Shown piece by piece: positions 26,713-35,716 of a stretch of DNA of 64,000 bases (position 1 is its first letter; each line of letters opens with the position of its first letter). The stretch spans positions 4,216,001 to 4,280,000 of the forward strand of contig NZ_CP009933.1 in assembly GCF_000968375.1 (NCBI RefSeq), written 5' to 3'. Made by a program: the position numbers and the translations under genes. The notes under the pieces were generated by a model that saw nothing but the letters and a program-made list of their open reading frames with translations, had not been told where the DNA came from and made no database searches. The DNA comes from Clostridium scatologenes. GTDB lineage: Bacteria > Bacillota > Clostridia > Clostridiales > Clostridiaceae.

Positions 26713-27327
26713 TTAAATTTTATATTTCTCAGAATTTTCACGATAAAACTTTATTTTTTCCACTGTTTCTTCTGTAAATTCAGCATAAACACAATTTTTA
26801 TATATAAGATCTAAAAGAGGATATTTATTTATACCTCCTCTTTTTACTATAGTATAATAATATTCATTTTCTGGATGCATAATTTTAATTCTATTATATT
26901 CACAAGCTACATACGGATGATTTTTTAAAAAATTAATACTAACAGGCAACATTCTATCACTCCTAAATTTAGATTTAGAAAGCAATATAATTTTAAAATC
27001 TTTTTCTCTAGTATCCTTTAACACAACATTTTCCACATGAACTAGGACAATCTTATCACCAGCTATATTAACTTTTTTACCCGTTAACCCCAAGCTTATT
27101 TTCAGCTTATATTCTTCATACTGAAATGTAAGAGATTCTTTATTAATTTTTATACAAATTGCCAGTAGTATAAGTAACTCTATAACTACCAAATAAATTA
27201 TATAGAATATATAAAATTTTTTTAAAAAAATAAGTATTGATGGTAATATAAAAAAAATAAAGCACATAGACAGCATGAATCTTTTATAAGACTTTTTCCG
27301 CTTTCTAATGGCTTTATCTATATTCAT
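26713..27327 (-). CDS. Unrecognised two-helix membrane protein
   Basis: A 204-residue protein with a basic N-terminus (RKRKKSYKR), two adjacent transmembrane helices at about 17-60 and a C-terminal soluble region of about 140 residues rich in beta-strand-like segments. It resembles small membrane proteins carrying a PH-like or bPH domain after two helices, but no motif confirms this. GAGGGAAACT precedes the ATG. It lies 38 bp downstream of prfA in the same direction and may be co-transcribed. Confidence 0.7.
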   Translation of the reverse strand: MNIDKAIRKRKKSYKRFMLSMCFIFFILPSILIFLKKFYIFYIIYLVVIELLILLAICIKINKESLTFQYEEYKLKISLGLTGKKVNIAGDKIVLVHVENVVLKDTREKDFKIILLSKSKFRSDRMLPVSINFLKNHPYVACEYNRIKIMHPENEYYYTIVKRGGINKYPLLDLIYKNCVYAEFTEETVEKIKFYRENSEKYKI

Positions 27328-27365
27328 AGTTTCCCTCTTTTCATAAAATTAATAAACAAAATTAA

Positions 27366-28442
27366 TTATTCATTATTTCCCATAGCCTTCATTTTTTCAG
27401 CTTGATCTGTAGTTATAAGCGCATCTATAACTTCGTCTATATCTCCATCTAAATAGGAATCTAATTTATATAAAGTAAGTCCTATTCTGTGATCTGTAAC
27501 TCTTCCTTGTGGATAATTATAAGTTCTTATTCTCTCACTTCTATCACCAGTACCAACTTGACTCTTTCTATCTTCAGCTATACCTGCACTTCTCTCTGCT
27601 TCTGCTCTTTCAAACAATCTAGATTTTAGTACCTTCATAGCTTTTTCTTTATTCTTAAGTTGAGACTTTTCATCTTGACAAGAAACCACAAGTCCTGTTG
27701 GTAAATGAGTAATTCTTACTGCTGAATCAGTAGTGTTAACACACTGTCCACCATGTCCTGAAGCCCTAAACACATCTATTCTTATGTCATTAGGACTTAT
27801 AACCAAATCAACATCATCAACTTCAGGTAAAACTGCTACTGTAGCTGTCGATGTATGAATTCTTCCACTAGATTCTGTGTCTGGAACTCTTTGAACTCTG
27901 TGAACTCCACTTTCATATTTTAATCTACTATAAGCTCCTGCACCCTTTATCATAAATACAATTTCTTTGAATCCACCTATATCTGTAGCATTTAAACTTA
28001 TAGTTTCAACTTTCCAGCCTTTTCGTTCCGCATATCTAGTATACATTCTTGTAAGATTCGCAGCAAATAATGCTGCTTCTTCTCCACCTGCTCCGCCTCT
28101 TATTTCTACAAATACATTTTTATCATCATTAGGATCTTTAGGTAAAAGCAGTATTCTTAATTCTTGGTGTGCCTCATCCATAGAAGCCTCAAGTTCTTTT
28201 ATGTCTTCTTGTATCATATCCCTCATGTCTTTATCTGTTTCATCTTTTAGCATTTCTTTGTTGCTTTCCAGTTCTTCTTCAGCTTTTCTATATTGTCTAT
28301 ACTTCATTACTAATGTTTCTAATTCCGCATGTTCTTTACATAACTTCTGCCATTCTTTTTGATCTGCCATAATTGACGGATCACTTATTTTTGCTGACAA
28401 TTCCTCATATTTATTTTCTATAAACTCAAGTCTTTCTAACAT
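27366..28442 (-). CDS. prfA: Peptide chain release factor 1
   Basis: RF1 reads UAA and UAG stop codons and triggers peptide release. The 358-residue protein has the catalytic GGQ in RASGHGGQCVNTTDSAVRI and the PxT-type codon-recognition region in the RVPDTESSGRIHTS segment. It is followed 66 bp upstream by prmC, the enzyme that methylates the GGQ glutamine, so substrate and modifier are encoded together. Confidence 0.98.
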   Translation of the reverse strand: MLERLEFIENKYEELSAKISDPSIMADQKEWQKLCKEHAELETLVMKYRQYRKAEEELESNKEMLKDETDKDMRDMIQEDIKELEASMDEAHQELRILLLPKDPNDDKNVFVEIRGGAGGEEAALFAANLTRMYTRYAERKGWKVETISLNATDIGGFKEIVFMIKGAGAYSRLKYESGVHRVQRVPDTESSGRIHTSTATVAVLPEVDDVDLVISPNDIRIDVFRASGHGGQCVNTTDSAVRITHLPTGLVVSCQDEKSQLKNKEKAMKVLKSRLFERAEAERSAGIAEDRKSQVGTGDRSERIRTYNYPQGRVTDHRIGLTLYKLDSYLDGDIDEVIDALITTDQAEKMKAMGNNE

Positions 28443-28508
28443 ACTTTTTTATCACTCCGTATAAATATTTTCACAATTAATAATTATATCACAATACTTT
28501 TATAACTA

Positions 28509-29381
28509 TCAACTGATTTCCTTTTTTCCTTTTATAACTCTATCCATGCCTGCTAAATCTTTTATGCAGCTTATATCAGTAAAACCATTCTGCTCCAATA
28601 TGCTGCCTACAGAATCTTTTTGGTCATATCCTATCTCAAACAGCAAAAATCCTCCACTGTTTAACAACTTTAAACTTTGTGATGTAATTTCCCTGTAAAA
28701 ATCCAAACCATCTTGTCCTCCGCTTAATGCCTCATAAGGTTCATAGTTCTTTACATCTTCCATCAGTGTTGGAATAACATCATTTCTTATATATGGTGGG
28801 TTTGAAACTATTATATCAAATTTTTCTTTGTTATCTATAAAATAATTTAACAAATCACTTTTTACAACTTCCACCTTATGTTTAAGTTGAAATCTTTTAA
28901 CATTTTCTAAAGCAACCTCATAAGCAATATTGGAAATATCACTGCACTTGACTTTTATATCCTCTACAAATTTTGCAATTGATATACCTATTGCACCACT
29001 TCCACAGCATACATCACATACTTTTTTAAATTTTTGTTCTTTTATGCACTTTATAGCTAATTCCACTAAAATTTCTGTATCAGGTCTTGGAATTAGTACT
29101 CCTTCTTTTATATAGAAATCAAGTCCCATAAATTCGCACTCACCTAATATATACTTTATGGGCATCCTTTGCTTTCTAATATTAATAAAGTTACAATATT
29201 CTCTCTGTTCATTAACAGTTAATTTATAATCTCTATTTAAAAGTATAAAAAGCCTATCTTTTTTTATTGCTTTTCCAAGAAGAAGTTCACAATCTATTTG
29301 ATAACTGTCTATTCCTACTGACCTTAGTTCTTCATATCCAAATTTTAAGAGCTCTCCAATATTAAATTGTTCCTTCTCCAT
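28509..29381 (-). CDS. prmC: Release factor N5-glutamine methyltransferase
   Basis: PrmC methylates the Gln of the release-factor GGQ motif using SAM. The 290-residue protein has an N-terminal helical domain, PRPDTEILVELAI, the SAM-binding VCDVCCGSGAIGISIA and the catalytic DIIVSNPPYIRND. It sits immediately upstream of prfA and downstream of the yqhQ-like gene, consistent with a translation-related operon. Confidence 0.96.
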   Translation of the reverse strand: MEKEQFNIGELLKFGYEELRSVGIDSYQIDCELLLGKAIKKDRLFILLNRDYKLTVNEQREYCNFINIRKQRMPIKYILGECEFMGLDFYIKEGVLIPRPDTEILVELAIKCIKEQKFKKVCDVCCGSGAIGISIAKFVEDIKVKCSDISNIAYEVALENVKRFQLKHKVEVVKSDLLNYFIDNKEKFDIIVSNPPYIRNDVIPTLMEDVKNYEPYEALSGGQDGLDFYREITSQSLKLLNSGGFLLFEIGYDQKDSVGSILEQNGFTDISCIKDLAGMDRVIKGKKEIS

Positions 29382-29433
29382 ACATTTTCTCCATTCCTAA
29401 TTATATTACTTTATCTAATCTTAGTAAACAATC

Positions 29434-30384
29434 CTAATTTTCATTTTTTAATTTCTCATTTTCTTCCGTTTCTTCTATACCTTCTGCCCATTTAAGAGCC
29501 ATTATAGCTACTTCTAGTTGCTCTAAATCAGGTTCTCTTGTGGTAAGCTTTTGAAGCATAAGCCCTGGATAAGAGGTTATTCTTGATAAAATGCTATCAC
29601 TTTTTCCCATCCATTTAATGATTTCATAAGTAATTCCTGAAACTACAGGTAAAAGTATAATTCTATATAATATTCTTTGCCACAAACTATCCCATCCAGT
29701 AAAAGAAAATAATATTATACTTACTATCATAACCAAAAACAAAAAATTAGTTCCGCATCTAGGATGAAACCTTTGAAATTTTTTAGCATTTTCAGGTATA
29801 AGCTCCATACTATTTTCATAACAAAATATAGTTTTATGTTCTGCTCCATGATATTGAAAAACTCTGTTTATATCATCCATCTTGCCTATAAGGTATATAT
29901 ATGTTAAAAAGATTAGCACCCTTATAATACCTTCAATTATGTTTAAACCTATTGTACTATAAATCCCTATCCTTTTAAAAATATTGGCTGCAAAAGTTGG
30001 CAGTATAAAAAATAATATTGTAGCTATTCCTATGGATATAATTAATGTTATTCCCATAAGCACATCATCACTTTTATCTTTGAATATACTTTGAAACCAC
30101 TTGTCTAACTTGCTAGGTTTTTCCTCCTCTTCAGACTCTTCAAAAAATGATGCAGAATAATTCAATGTATTTATGCCTATTATTAAGGATTCTATTAGTG
30201 ATACAAATCCTCTTAATATAGGTAACCCCAATAACTTATTTCTCTTTGTATAAGGTATACATTCTTTCCTATCTACAACAATTTCCCCATCAGATTTTCT
30301 TACTGCTGTAGCTATTCCTTTCATTCCTCTCATCATTACCCCTTCAATTACAGCCTGTCCTCCAACTGAAGTCTTAACTGACAT
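29434..30384 (-). CDS. yqhQ: YqhQ-like membrane protein (DUF1385)
   Basis: This 316-residue membrane protein of unknown function has the family hallmarks GGQAVIEGVMMRG at the N-terminus, FQYHGAEHKTIFCYE and RFHPRCGTNFLFLV, with about four hydrophobic segments after residue 110. Conserved His/Glu/Cys residues suggest metal binding, but activity is not established. Its ATG overlaps the tdk stop by one base (TAATG), so it is translationally coupled to thymidine kinase. Confidence 0.9.
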   Translation of the reverse strand: MSVKTSVGGQAVIEGVMMRGMKGIATAVRKSDGEIVVDRKECIPYTKRNKLLGLPILRGFVSLIESLIIGINTLNYSASFFEESEEEEKPSKLDKWFQSIFKDKSDDVLMGITLIISIGIATILFFILPTFAANIFKRIGIYSTIGLNIIEGIIRVLIFLTYIYLIGKMDDINRVFQYHGAEHKTIFCYENSMELIPENAKKFQRFHPRCGTNFLFLVMIVSIILFSFTGWDSLWQRILYRIILLPVVSGITYEIIKWMGKSDSILSRITSYPGLMLQKLTTREPDLEQLEVAIMALKWAEGIEETEENEKLKNEN

Positions 30385-30986
30385 TATTTCACCCCATTTT
30401 TACATTTCATTTTGTATTCAAAATAGCATTTTGGACATAATGGCTCATATTCAACATTATCTTCTTTATCAATAGCTATTTGTTTACCTTCAAATACAAA
30501 TTCACCATTTATTTTTCTTCCATTTACAAGTGCTTTTTTCCCACAATTACATATGGTTTTTAACTCTTCTAAACTGTGTGCTAATAAAAGTAATCTTTCA
30601 CTGCCTTCAAATCCATTCATTTGAAAGTCAGTTCTAAGTCCATAGCATATAGTTGGAATGTCCTTAATTACTGCTATTTTAAATAGTTCATCTATCTGAT
30701 GCTTTTTAAAAAATTGTACTTCATCTACTAAAATACAATTTATTTTTCCATTTTCCTCAACGTATTTTTCTACTCTTTCATAAATATTTTCATTTTTATC
30801 AAGTAACATATCCACCTTTCTGTTTATTCCCAACCTAGAAATAACTTTATCTCCTCCTTTGGTATCAGTATAAGGTTTTATAATTATAACCTTCATTCCC
30901 CTTTCTTCATAATTATGAGCTACTTGAAGTAAATTAGTAGATTTACCACAATTCATAGCTCCATATCTAAAATATAATTTGCTCAT
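30384..30986 (-). CDS. tdk: Thymidine kinase
   Basis: This 200-residue type II kinase phosphorylates thymidine for salvage. It has the P-loop GAMNCGKSTNLL at residues 9-20, VDEVQFF with the catalytic Glu, the lasso region, and zinc-binding CNCG and CPKC pairs. GAGGGG precedes the ATG. It is divergent from rpmE across a region with two palindromes and couples to the yqhQ-like gene. Confidence 0.97.
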   Translation of the reverse strand: MSKLYFRYGAMNCGKSTNLLQVAHNYEERGMKVIIIKPYTDTKGGDKVISRLGINRKVDMLLDKNENIYERVEKYVEENGKINCILVDEVQFFKKHQIDELFKIAVIKDIPTICYGLRTDFQMNGFEGSERLLLLAHSLEELKTICNCGKKALVNGRKINGEFVFEGKQIAIDKEDNVEYEPLCPKCYFEYKMKCKNGVK

Positions 30987-31094
30987 ATTATTAACCCCTC
31001 TACATTTTAACTTTTTTTAAATTGTTTTATTAAACAAATATATTTTAACAGACCTAATATATATATTAAAGAGTTGTTTTAAACAATTTATTCA
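30987..31094. promoter_or_regulatory. Divergent tdk/rpmE regulatory region with paired palindromes
   Basis: Two related inverted repeats are present: TTGTTT-4-AAACAA at 31022-31037 and TTGTTT-1-AAACAA at 31074-31086. Their centres are about 50 bp apart, close to five helical turns. The second abuts the rpmE -35 box. They could be operators or hairpins; no regulator is implied by sequence alone. Confidence 0.35.
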
Positions 31095-31124
31095 TTGACT
31101 TAATCTCAGCCCTTATGTTATAAT
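31095..31124 (+). promoter_or_regulatory. Sigma-A promoter of rpmE
   Basis: TTGACT (31095-31100), an 18-nt spacer and TATAAT (31119-31124) precede the rpmE leader by about 50 nt. Confidence 0.85.
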
Positions 31125-31130
31125 ACAATA

Positions 31131-31173
31131 GTTAAAATAGAGGTATATCCTCAAACCGAGAGAGGTGAAAAAT
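31131..31173 (+). promoter_or_regulatory. Possible rpmE leader hairpin switch
   Basis: Within the short leader, CCTC at 31149-31152 can pair with GAGG at 31140-31143 or with GAGG at 31162-31165, which is the Shine-Dalgarno site. The two pairings are mutually exclusive. This resembles leader RNAs through which ribosomal protein L31 controls itself, but the stems are short. Confidence 0.4.
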
Positions 31174-31392
31174 ATGAAAAACGGCATACATCCAGAATAC
31201 CATCATGATACGGTAGTTAAGTGTGCATGTGGAAACTCTTTTACAACTGGTTCAACTCAAAAGGAACTAAAAGTTGAAATATGCTCTAAATGCCATCCAT
31301 TCTTCACTGGTAAACAGAAGTTAGTTGATGTTGGTGGAAGAGTTGATAAGTTTATGAAGAAATTTAACTTAACTATGGAAGATGATAAGTAA
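31174..31392 (+). CDS. rpmE: 50S ribosomal protein L31 (zinc-type)
   Basis: The 72-residue L31 begins KNGIHPEYHHDTVVKCACG and has four zinc ligands in the CACG and CSKCHPF region, so it is the C+ (zinc-containing) form. The ATG at 31174 is preceded by GAGAGGTG; the in-frame GTG at 31165 lies inside that site. It is one of few plus-strand genes, with its own consensus promoter and a terminator shared with rho. Confidence 0.97.
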   Translation: MKNGIHPEYHHDTVVKCACGNSFTTGSTQKELKVEICSKCHPFFTGKQKLVDVGGRVDKFMKKFNLTMEDDK

Positions 31393-31417
31393 TTTAATTT
31401 TCTTAAAACTTATTGAA

Positions 31418-31449
31418 AAACCTGTCCTTTGCATTGAAAGGACAGGTTT
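31418..31449. terminator. Shared bidirectional terminator of rpmE and rho
   Basis: A 13-bp stem AAACCTGTCCTTT/AAAGGACAGGTTT (31418-31430 and 31437-31449) with a 6-nt loop has T-rich flanks on both strands between the convergent ends of rpmE and rho. Confidence 0.9.
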
Positions 31450-31451
31450 TA

Positions 31452-32966
31452 TTATTTATCCACGTTCTTAGTCATATCCATTTTGCTAGCCAAATTTATA
31501 AACTCTTCATTATTTTTTGTCTTTGACAGAAGATTTATTAACTGCTCTGTAACATTTTGAGTATTGTTTTCATCATATAAAACTTTTCTTATGTTAAATG
31601 CAGCATCTTTCTCTGCTTGATTTTCAAATAATAAATCATCTCTTCTTGTTCCTGATTTATATACATCTATAGCAGGGAATATTCTTCTCTCTTGAAGTCT
31701 TCTATTAAGATGTACTTCCATATTTCCTGTACCCTTAAATTCTTCAAATATCATATCATCCATTCTGCTTCCTGTTTCTACAAGCGCTGTAGCAAGTATA
31801 GTAAGGCTACCACCTTCTTCTATATTTCTTGCTGCACCAAAAAACTTTTTAGGCATTATTAATGCTCCTGGATCTAATCCACCTGAAAGGGTTCTTCCTG
31901 TAGGAGTTATAGTTAAATTATATGCTCTAGAAAGTCTTGTTATACTATCTAGTAAAATTACTACATCCTGACCCTGTTCTACCATTCTTTTTGCTCTTTC
32001 AAGTACCATATACGCAACTTTTGTATGGTGTTCAGGTTCTTCATCAAATGTTGAGTAAATAACTTCACCTTTAATATTCCTTTGCATGTCTGTAACTTCT
32101 TCAGGTCTTTCATCTATTAAAACAACAATGAGTTTAACTAATGGATGATTTGCAGATATACTTTGAGCTATCCTTTTTAGAAGAGTGGTTTTACCTGCTT
32201 TAGGCGGAGCAACTATAATTCCCCTTTGTCCTTTACCTATAGGAGATATTATATCCATAAGTCTTGTTGATAAATTTTCCCGATTAGTCTCTAGATTCAA
32301 TCTTTGATTTGGATAGATAGGAATAAGAGTTTCAAATGGTTTTCTTCCAACTGCTCTTTCTGGATTTTCACCATTTACCTTTTCTACATAGAGCAGTGCC
32401 TTAAACTTTTCTCCTTCTTTAGGAATTCTAACTTTTCCTTGAACTTCATCACCAGTTTTTAAATTAAATCTTCTTATTTGAGATGGGGATACATATATAT
32501 CATCTGGTCCCGTTAAATAATTTCTGCCTCTTAAGAATCCATAATTATTATTTTCTATTATTTCTAGTACTCCTCTTGCTGTATCAGATTCATTTATCAT
32601 CTCTTTAAGCTTTTCTCTTTTTTCTTCTTCATTGGTTTTATGCTCTTCACTGTTTTTATGTTCTTCACTGTTTTTATGTTCTTCAACTTTATCAGCTACT
32701 ACTTTTTTATCAGTCACTACTTTTGTCTCTTGATTTTTTATTTCTCTTCCTGACTGAACTTCATTGTCATTAGCTATTGATTCACTTTTAGGGCTTATTT
32801 TTTCTCTAAGTATTTTTCCATCCTTTTCAATAGATGCAGGAGAAACTTTTTTAATTTCTTCCATCAATTCAGATTTTTTATACCTAGATATATTCTTAAT
32901 TCCAAGACTTTTTGCCAATACTTTCAACTCAGCAACAGTCATGCCCTCTATATCCTTAGTCACCAA
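31452..32966 (-). CDS. rho: Transcription termination factor Rho
   Basis: The Rho hexamer is an RNA-dependent ATPase that terminates transcripts. About 504 residues: an N-terminal SAP-like/Rho_N region (MTVAELKVLAKSLGI), a charged insertion of roughly 80 residues with an EEHKNS tandem repeat, the cold-shock RNA-binding domain (ARGVLEIIENNNYGFLRG), Walker A APPKAGKTTLL and Walker B VVILLDSITRLSRAYN. The start is TTG 32966 or GTG 32963, as GAGGTG lies just upstream; GTG at 32981 overlaps that site. Confidence 0.96.
   Translation of the reverse strand: MVTKDIEGMTVAELKVLAKSLGIKNISRYKKSELMEEIKKVSPASIEKDGKILREKISPKSESIANDNEVQSGREIKNQETKVVTDKKVVADKVEEHKNSEEHKNSEEHKTNEEEKREKLKEMINESDTARGVLEIIENNNYGFLRGRNYLTGPDDIYVSPSQIRRFNLKTGDEVQGKVRIPKEGEKFKALLYVEKVNGENPERAVGRKPFETLIPIYPNQRLNLETNRENLSTRLMDIISPIGKGQRGIIVAPPKAGKTTLLKRIAQSISANHPLVKLIVVLIDERPEEVTDMQRNIKGEVIYSTFDEEPEHHTKVAYMVLERAKRMVEQGQDVVILLDSITRLSRAYNLTITPTGRTLSGGLDPGALIMPKKFFGAARNIEEGGSLTILATALVETGSRMDDMIFEEFKGTGNMEVHLNRRLQERRIFPAIDVYKSGTRRDDLLFENQAEKDAAFNIRKVLYDENNTQNVTEQLINLLSKTKNNEEFINLASKMDMTKNVDK
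32636..32689. repeat. 18-bp tandem repeat inside rho
   Basis: Three consecutive 18-bp units encode EEHKNS, EEHKNS and EEHKTN in the disordered N-terminal insertion of Rho. The first two differ by one base; the third has diverged at its end. Being a multiple of three, copy-number change would keep the frame. Confidence 0.9.
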
Positions 32967-33143
32967 AAAATAACACCTCACAATATTAAGTTTTCACAAT
33001 TTATTATAATCTTAGGGAAATGTTTAAGAGAATTCCAATTTAAAAGAATATACCGTACAATACATTATACCCCTTTTTTTTATTTTAATCCACATTTTTC
33101 ACATTAAATATTATATCTAAGTAAATTTTTAATTTAAGTATGT

Positions 33144-33584
33144 TCACATCATAGCATATAAACTTCTATTAACATTATTACATCTATCTACTCTTTGTTT
33201 CACTTTATCATAGTTACCTATATAAAATAGAGGAATTCCTAATACTTCACACCCTCCAACTATCAATTCACCTTTTATAAGCTCATTAAAACCGTATCTA
33301 TAATAATGAAAGTTATCGCAGACAGGACACTTTACTTCAATATTGATTCCTTTATTAACAGTCTTTAATTTTAAAGAAGGGAATCTTTCACTAATTTTAC
33401 TTGTTTCAAATAGAGAAAAATTTTTAACATCATAAGATCCATTAAAATTTTTCAATGCAATACTTATATCCATGCCCAATAACATAAAAGTCACCCCTTC
33501 CACTAAAGTTTTATATATATTATTTCTATACATATCACTAAAATCCTTCATGAAAATTCTACAATTATTATTTTCATACAACAT
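33144..33584 (-). CDS. Conserved clostridial-type hypothetical protein with CxxC motif
   Basis: A 146-residue soluble protein with no named domain that I recognise. It has a segment VKCPVCDNFHYYRYGFNEL, with a CPVC knuckle followed by His and aromatic residues, suggesting a single-knuckle metal or RNA contact. A second Cys (GGCEVLG) follows about 25 residues later. The ribosome binding site before ATG 33584 is weak (GTAAGA), so the start is uncertain. It lies alone between pyrG and rho. Confidence 0.65.
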   Translation of the reverse strand: MLYENNNCRIFMKDFSDMYRNNIYKTLVEGVTFMLLGMDISIALKNFNGSYDVKNFSLFETSKISERFPSLKLKTVNKGINIEVKCPVCDNFHYYRYGFNELIKGELIVGGCEVLGIPLFYIGNYDKVKQRVDRCNNVNRSLYAMM

Positions 33585-33800
33585 TTTTCTTACATTACTA
33601 GAAAAATAGCCATATAAAAATATTTTTAAATTATGATAAAATAAATAAAAACCTATTTAGTCAAAACTTATTTTAGCATTACTATACATATTCCACCTAA
33701 ATTTGTGCAACTAGTAATAGTGCTAAATATAACTTTTAACCAAACAGGTTTTATAATAACCTAATCATATACAATATAAAAAACAATGTAGTATTTTTAA

Positions 33801-35414
33801 TTAAAGTTCAACATCACCATTATCTAAAGATGCCTTTATAAATTCTCTAAATAAAGGATGTGGTCTATTAGGTCTTGATTTTAATTCAGGGTGAAATTGA
33901 ACTGCTACAAACCAAGGATGATCCTTTATTTCAACAATTTCAACAAGCCTAGAATCTGGACTTGTTCCTGATAAAATAAGTCCCGCATCCGTTAATGCTT
34001 TTCTGTATTCATTATTAAATTCATATCTATGTCTATGTCTTTCATATATAACTTCTTCACCATAAGCCTCAAAGGAATTAGTACTTTTTAAAAGCTTACA
34101 TGGGTAAACTCCAAGCCTCATAGTACCACCTTTTTCATCTATATCTTTTTGGTCTGGCATCAAATCAATTACAGGATAATTTGTATCTTCATTAAATTCT
34201 GAGCTATGAGCTTCTTTATACCCAACTACGTTTCTAGCAAATTCTATCACAGCACATTGCATTCCAAGACATATTCCAAGGAAAGGCACATTATTTTGTC
34301 TAGCCCACCTTACTGTTTCTATTTTTCCCTCTACTCCTCTATCTCCAAATCCACCAGGAACTAAAATTCCATCTACATCTTTTAGATATTCAGATACATT
34401 TTCAGGAGTAACATCTACTGCATTTATCCATTTTATATTTACATTAGCATCATTAGCATATCCACCATGGCTTAATGCTTCAACTACTGATATATATGCA
34501 TCATGTAATTCAACATACTTTCCAACTAGACCTATTGTAACATTTTTTGAAAGATTTTTAATTCTGTCTACCATGCCAATCCATTCTGAATTGTCTATTG
34601 GTTTACTCTGCAAATTTAGCTTACGACAAACCAAATTGTCCAATCCTTCTTTATTAAGCATTAGAGGAACTTCATATAAATTTTCTGCATCTAAATTTTG
34701 AATTACAGCATCTCTATCTACATTACAGAATAAACCTATCTTTTCTTTCAAATCATCAGAAAGAGGTTTTTCTGAACGACAAACTATTATATCTGGCTGT
34801 ATTCCTATACTTCTTAATTCTTTTACTGAATGCTGAGTAGGCTTTGTTTTAAGTTCACCGGATTTTCCAAGATATGGTACAAGTGTGACGTGTATGAAGC
34901 AAACATTTTCTCTTCCTACATCGTATTTTATCTGTCTTATAGCTTCCAAAAACGGTAATGATTCTATATCTCCTATAGTTCCACCAATTTCAGTTATAAC
35001 TACATCTACATCTCTTTCTTTTCCAACTCTATATACTCTTGATTTTATTTCATTAGTTATATGCGGAATTACTTGAACGGTACCACCTAAGTAATCTCCT
35101 TTTCTTTCTTTTGAAATTACAGACCAGTAAATCTTTCCTGTAGTAACATTACTATTCTTACTTAAGCTTTCATCAATGAATCTTTCGTAATGTCCTAAAT
35201 CTAAATCCGTCTCTGCACCATCATCCGTTACAAAAACTTCACCATGTTGATATGGACTCATTGTTCCTGGATCTATATTTATATATGGATCAAATTTTTG
35301 AATTGAAACTTTGAATCCTCTATTCTTTAAAAGTCTTCCTAACGAAGCTGCTGTTATTCCTTTTCCTAATGAGGATACTACTCCTCCAGTTACAAACACA
35401 TATTTTGTACTCAT
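33801..35414 (-). CDS. pyrG: CTP synthase
   Basis: It aminates UTP to CTP using glutamine and ATP. The 537-residue protein has the synthetase domain (TGGVVSSLGKGITAASLG, then GGTIGDIESLPF) and a C-terminal class I glutamine amidotransferase domain with nucleophile LGICLGMQCAVIEF and the His-Glu pair in QFHPELKSRP. A hairpin CTGCTT/AAGCAG sits 8-20 bases upstream and partly covers the AGGAAG ribosome binding site. Confidence 0.98.
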   Translation of the reverse strand: MSTKYVFVTGGVVSSLGKGITAASLGRLLKNRGFKVSIQKFDPYINIDPGTMSPYQHGEVFVTDDGAETDLDLGHYERFIDESLSKNSNVTTGKIYWSVISKERKGDYLGGTVQVIPHITNEIKSRVYRVGKERDVDVVITEIGGTIGDIESLPFLEAIRQIKYDVGRENVCFIHVTLVPYLGKSGELKTKPTQHSVKELRSIGIQPDIIVCRSEKPLSDDLKEKIGLFCNVDRDAVIQNLDAENLYEVPLMLNKEGLDNLVCRKLNLQSKPIDNSEWIGMVDRIKNLSKNVTIGLVGKYVELHDAYISVVEALSHGGYANDANVNIKWINAVDVTPENVSEYLKDVDGILVPGGFGDRGVEGKIETVRWARQNNVPFLGICLGMQCAVIEFARNVVGYKEAHSSEFNEDTNYPVIDLMPDQKDIDEKGGTMRLGVYPCKLLKSTNSFEAYGEEVIYERHRHRYEFNNEYRKALTDAGLILSGTSPDSRLVEIVEIKDHPWFVAVQFHPELKSRPNRPHPLFREFIKASLDNGDVEL

Positions 35415-35595
35415 AAAACTTCCTGCTTAAAAAAGCAGTCTTCACCCCCTATGTTTTATAATATTTCTAGTTTTCTCTTTTTACTTTGAGAGAAAAACGC
35501 TCCTCAGCAAACTATAAATATATAGTCTACTGCTTATCTTAAACTTTTATTCAACTATGCTAAAATATCTGTTGACAAACTTTTTTATTAGTTTT
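35415..35595 (-). promoter_or_regulatory. pyrG leader region
   Basis: About 180 bp between the terminator of the 35717 gene and pyrG. It contains the SD-proximal hairpin CTGCTT-TTTT-AAGCAG and an upstream hairpin TTTTCTCT/AGAGAAAA. I see no GGGC start site or attenuator of the B. subtilis pyrG type, and no clear sigma-A pair. Confidence 0.35.
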
Positions 35596-35601
35596 ATAAT
35601 A

Positions 35602-35635
35602 AAAAATACCCTATACATTATATAATGGTATTTTT
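35602..35635 (-). terminator. Terminator after the 105-residue hypothetical gene
   Basis: A 9-bp stem AAAAATACC/GGTATTTTT (35602-35610 and 35627-35635) is followed by TTATTAT on the minus strand, roughly 80 bp beyond the stop at 35717. It marks the border with the pyrG leader. Confidence 0.6.
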
Positions 35636-35716
35636 ATGTTTTAAAACATACTTAATATACTACCACATTTTTATTTGTTATGCTACTCTTTTTTTTACCT
35701 TTCTTTAAAAAATATC

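Noticed and set aside
31022..31086. Rex redox-repressor operators
   Set aside because: The palindromes read TTGTTT-4-AAACAA and TTGTTT-1-AAACAA, not the usual TTGTTAANNNNTTAACAA; similarity is only partial.
32636..32689. Tandem repeat as a CRISPR array
   Set aside because: Units are 18 bp with no spacers, and they are in frame inside rho.
35415..35595. CTP-sensing reiterative-transcription attenuator of pyrG
   Set aside because: No GGGC transcription start and no matching terminator were found in the leader.
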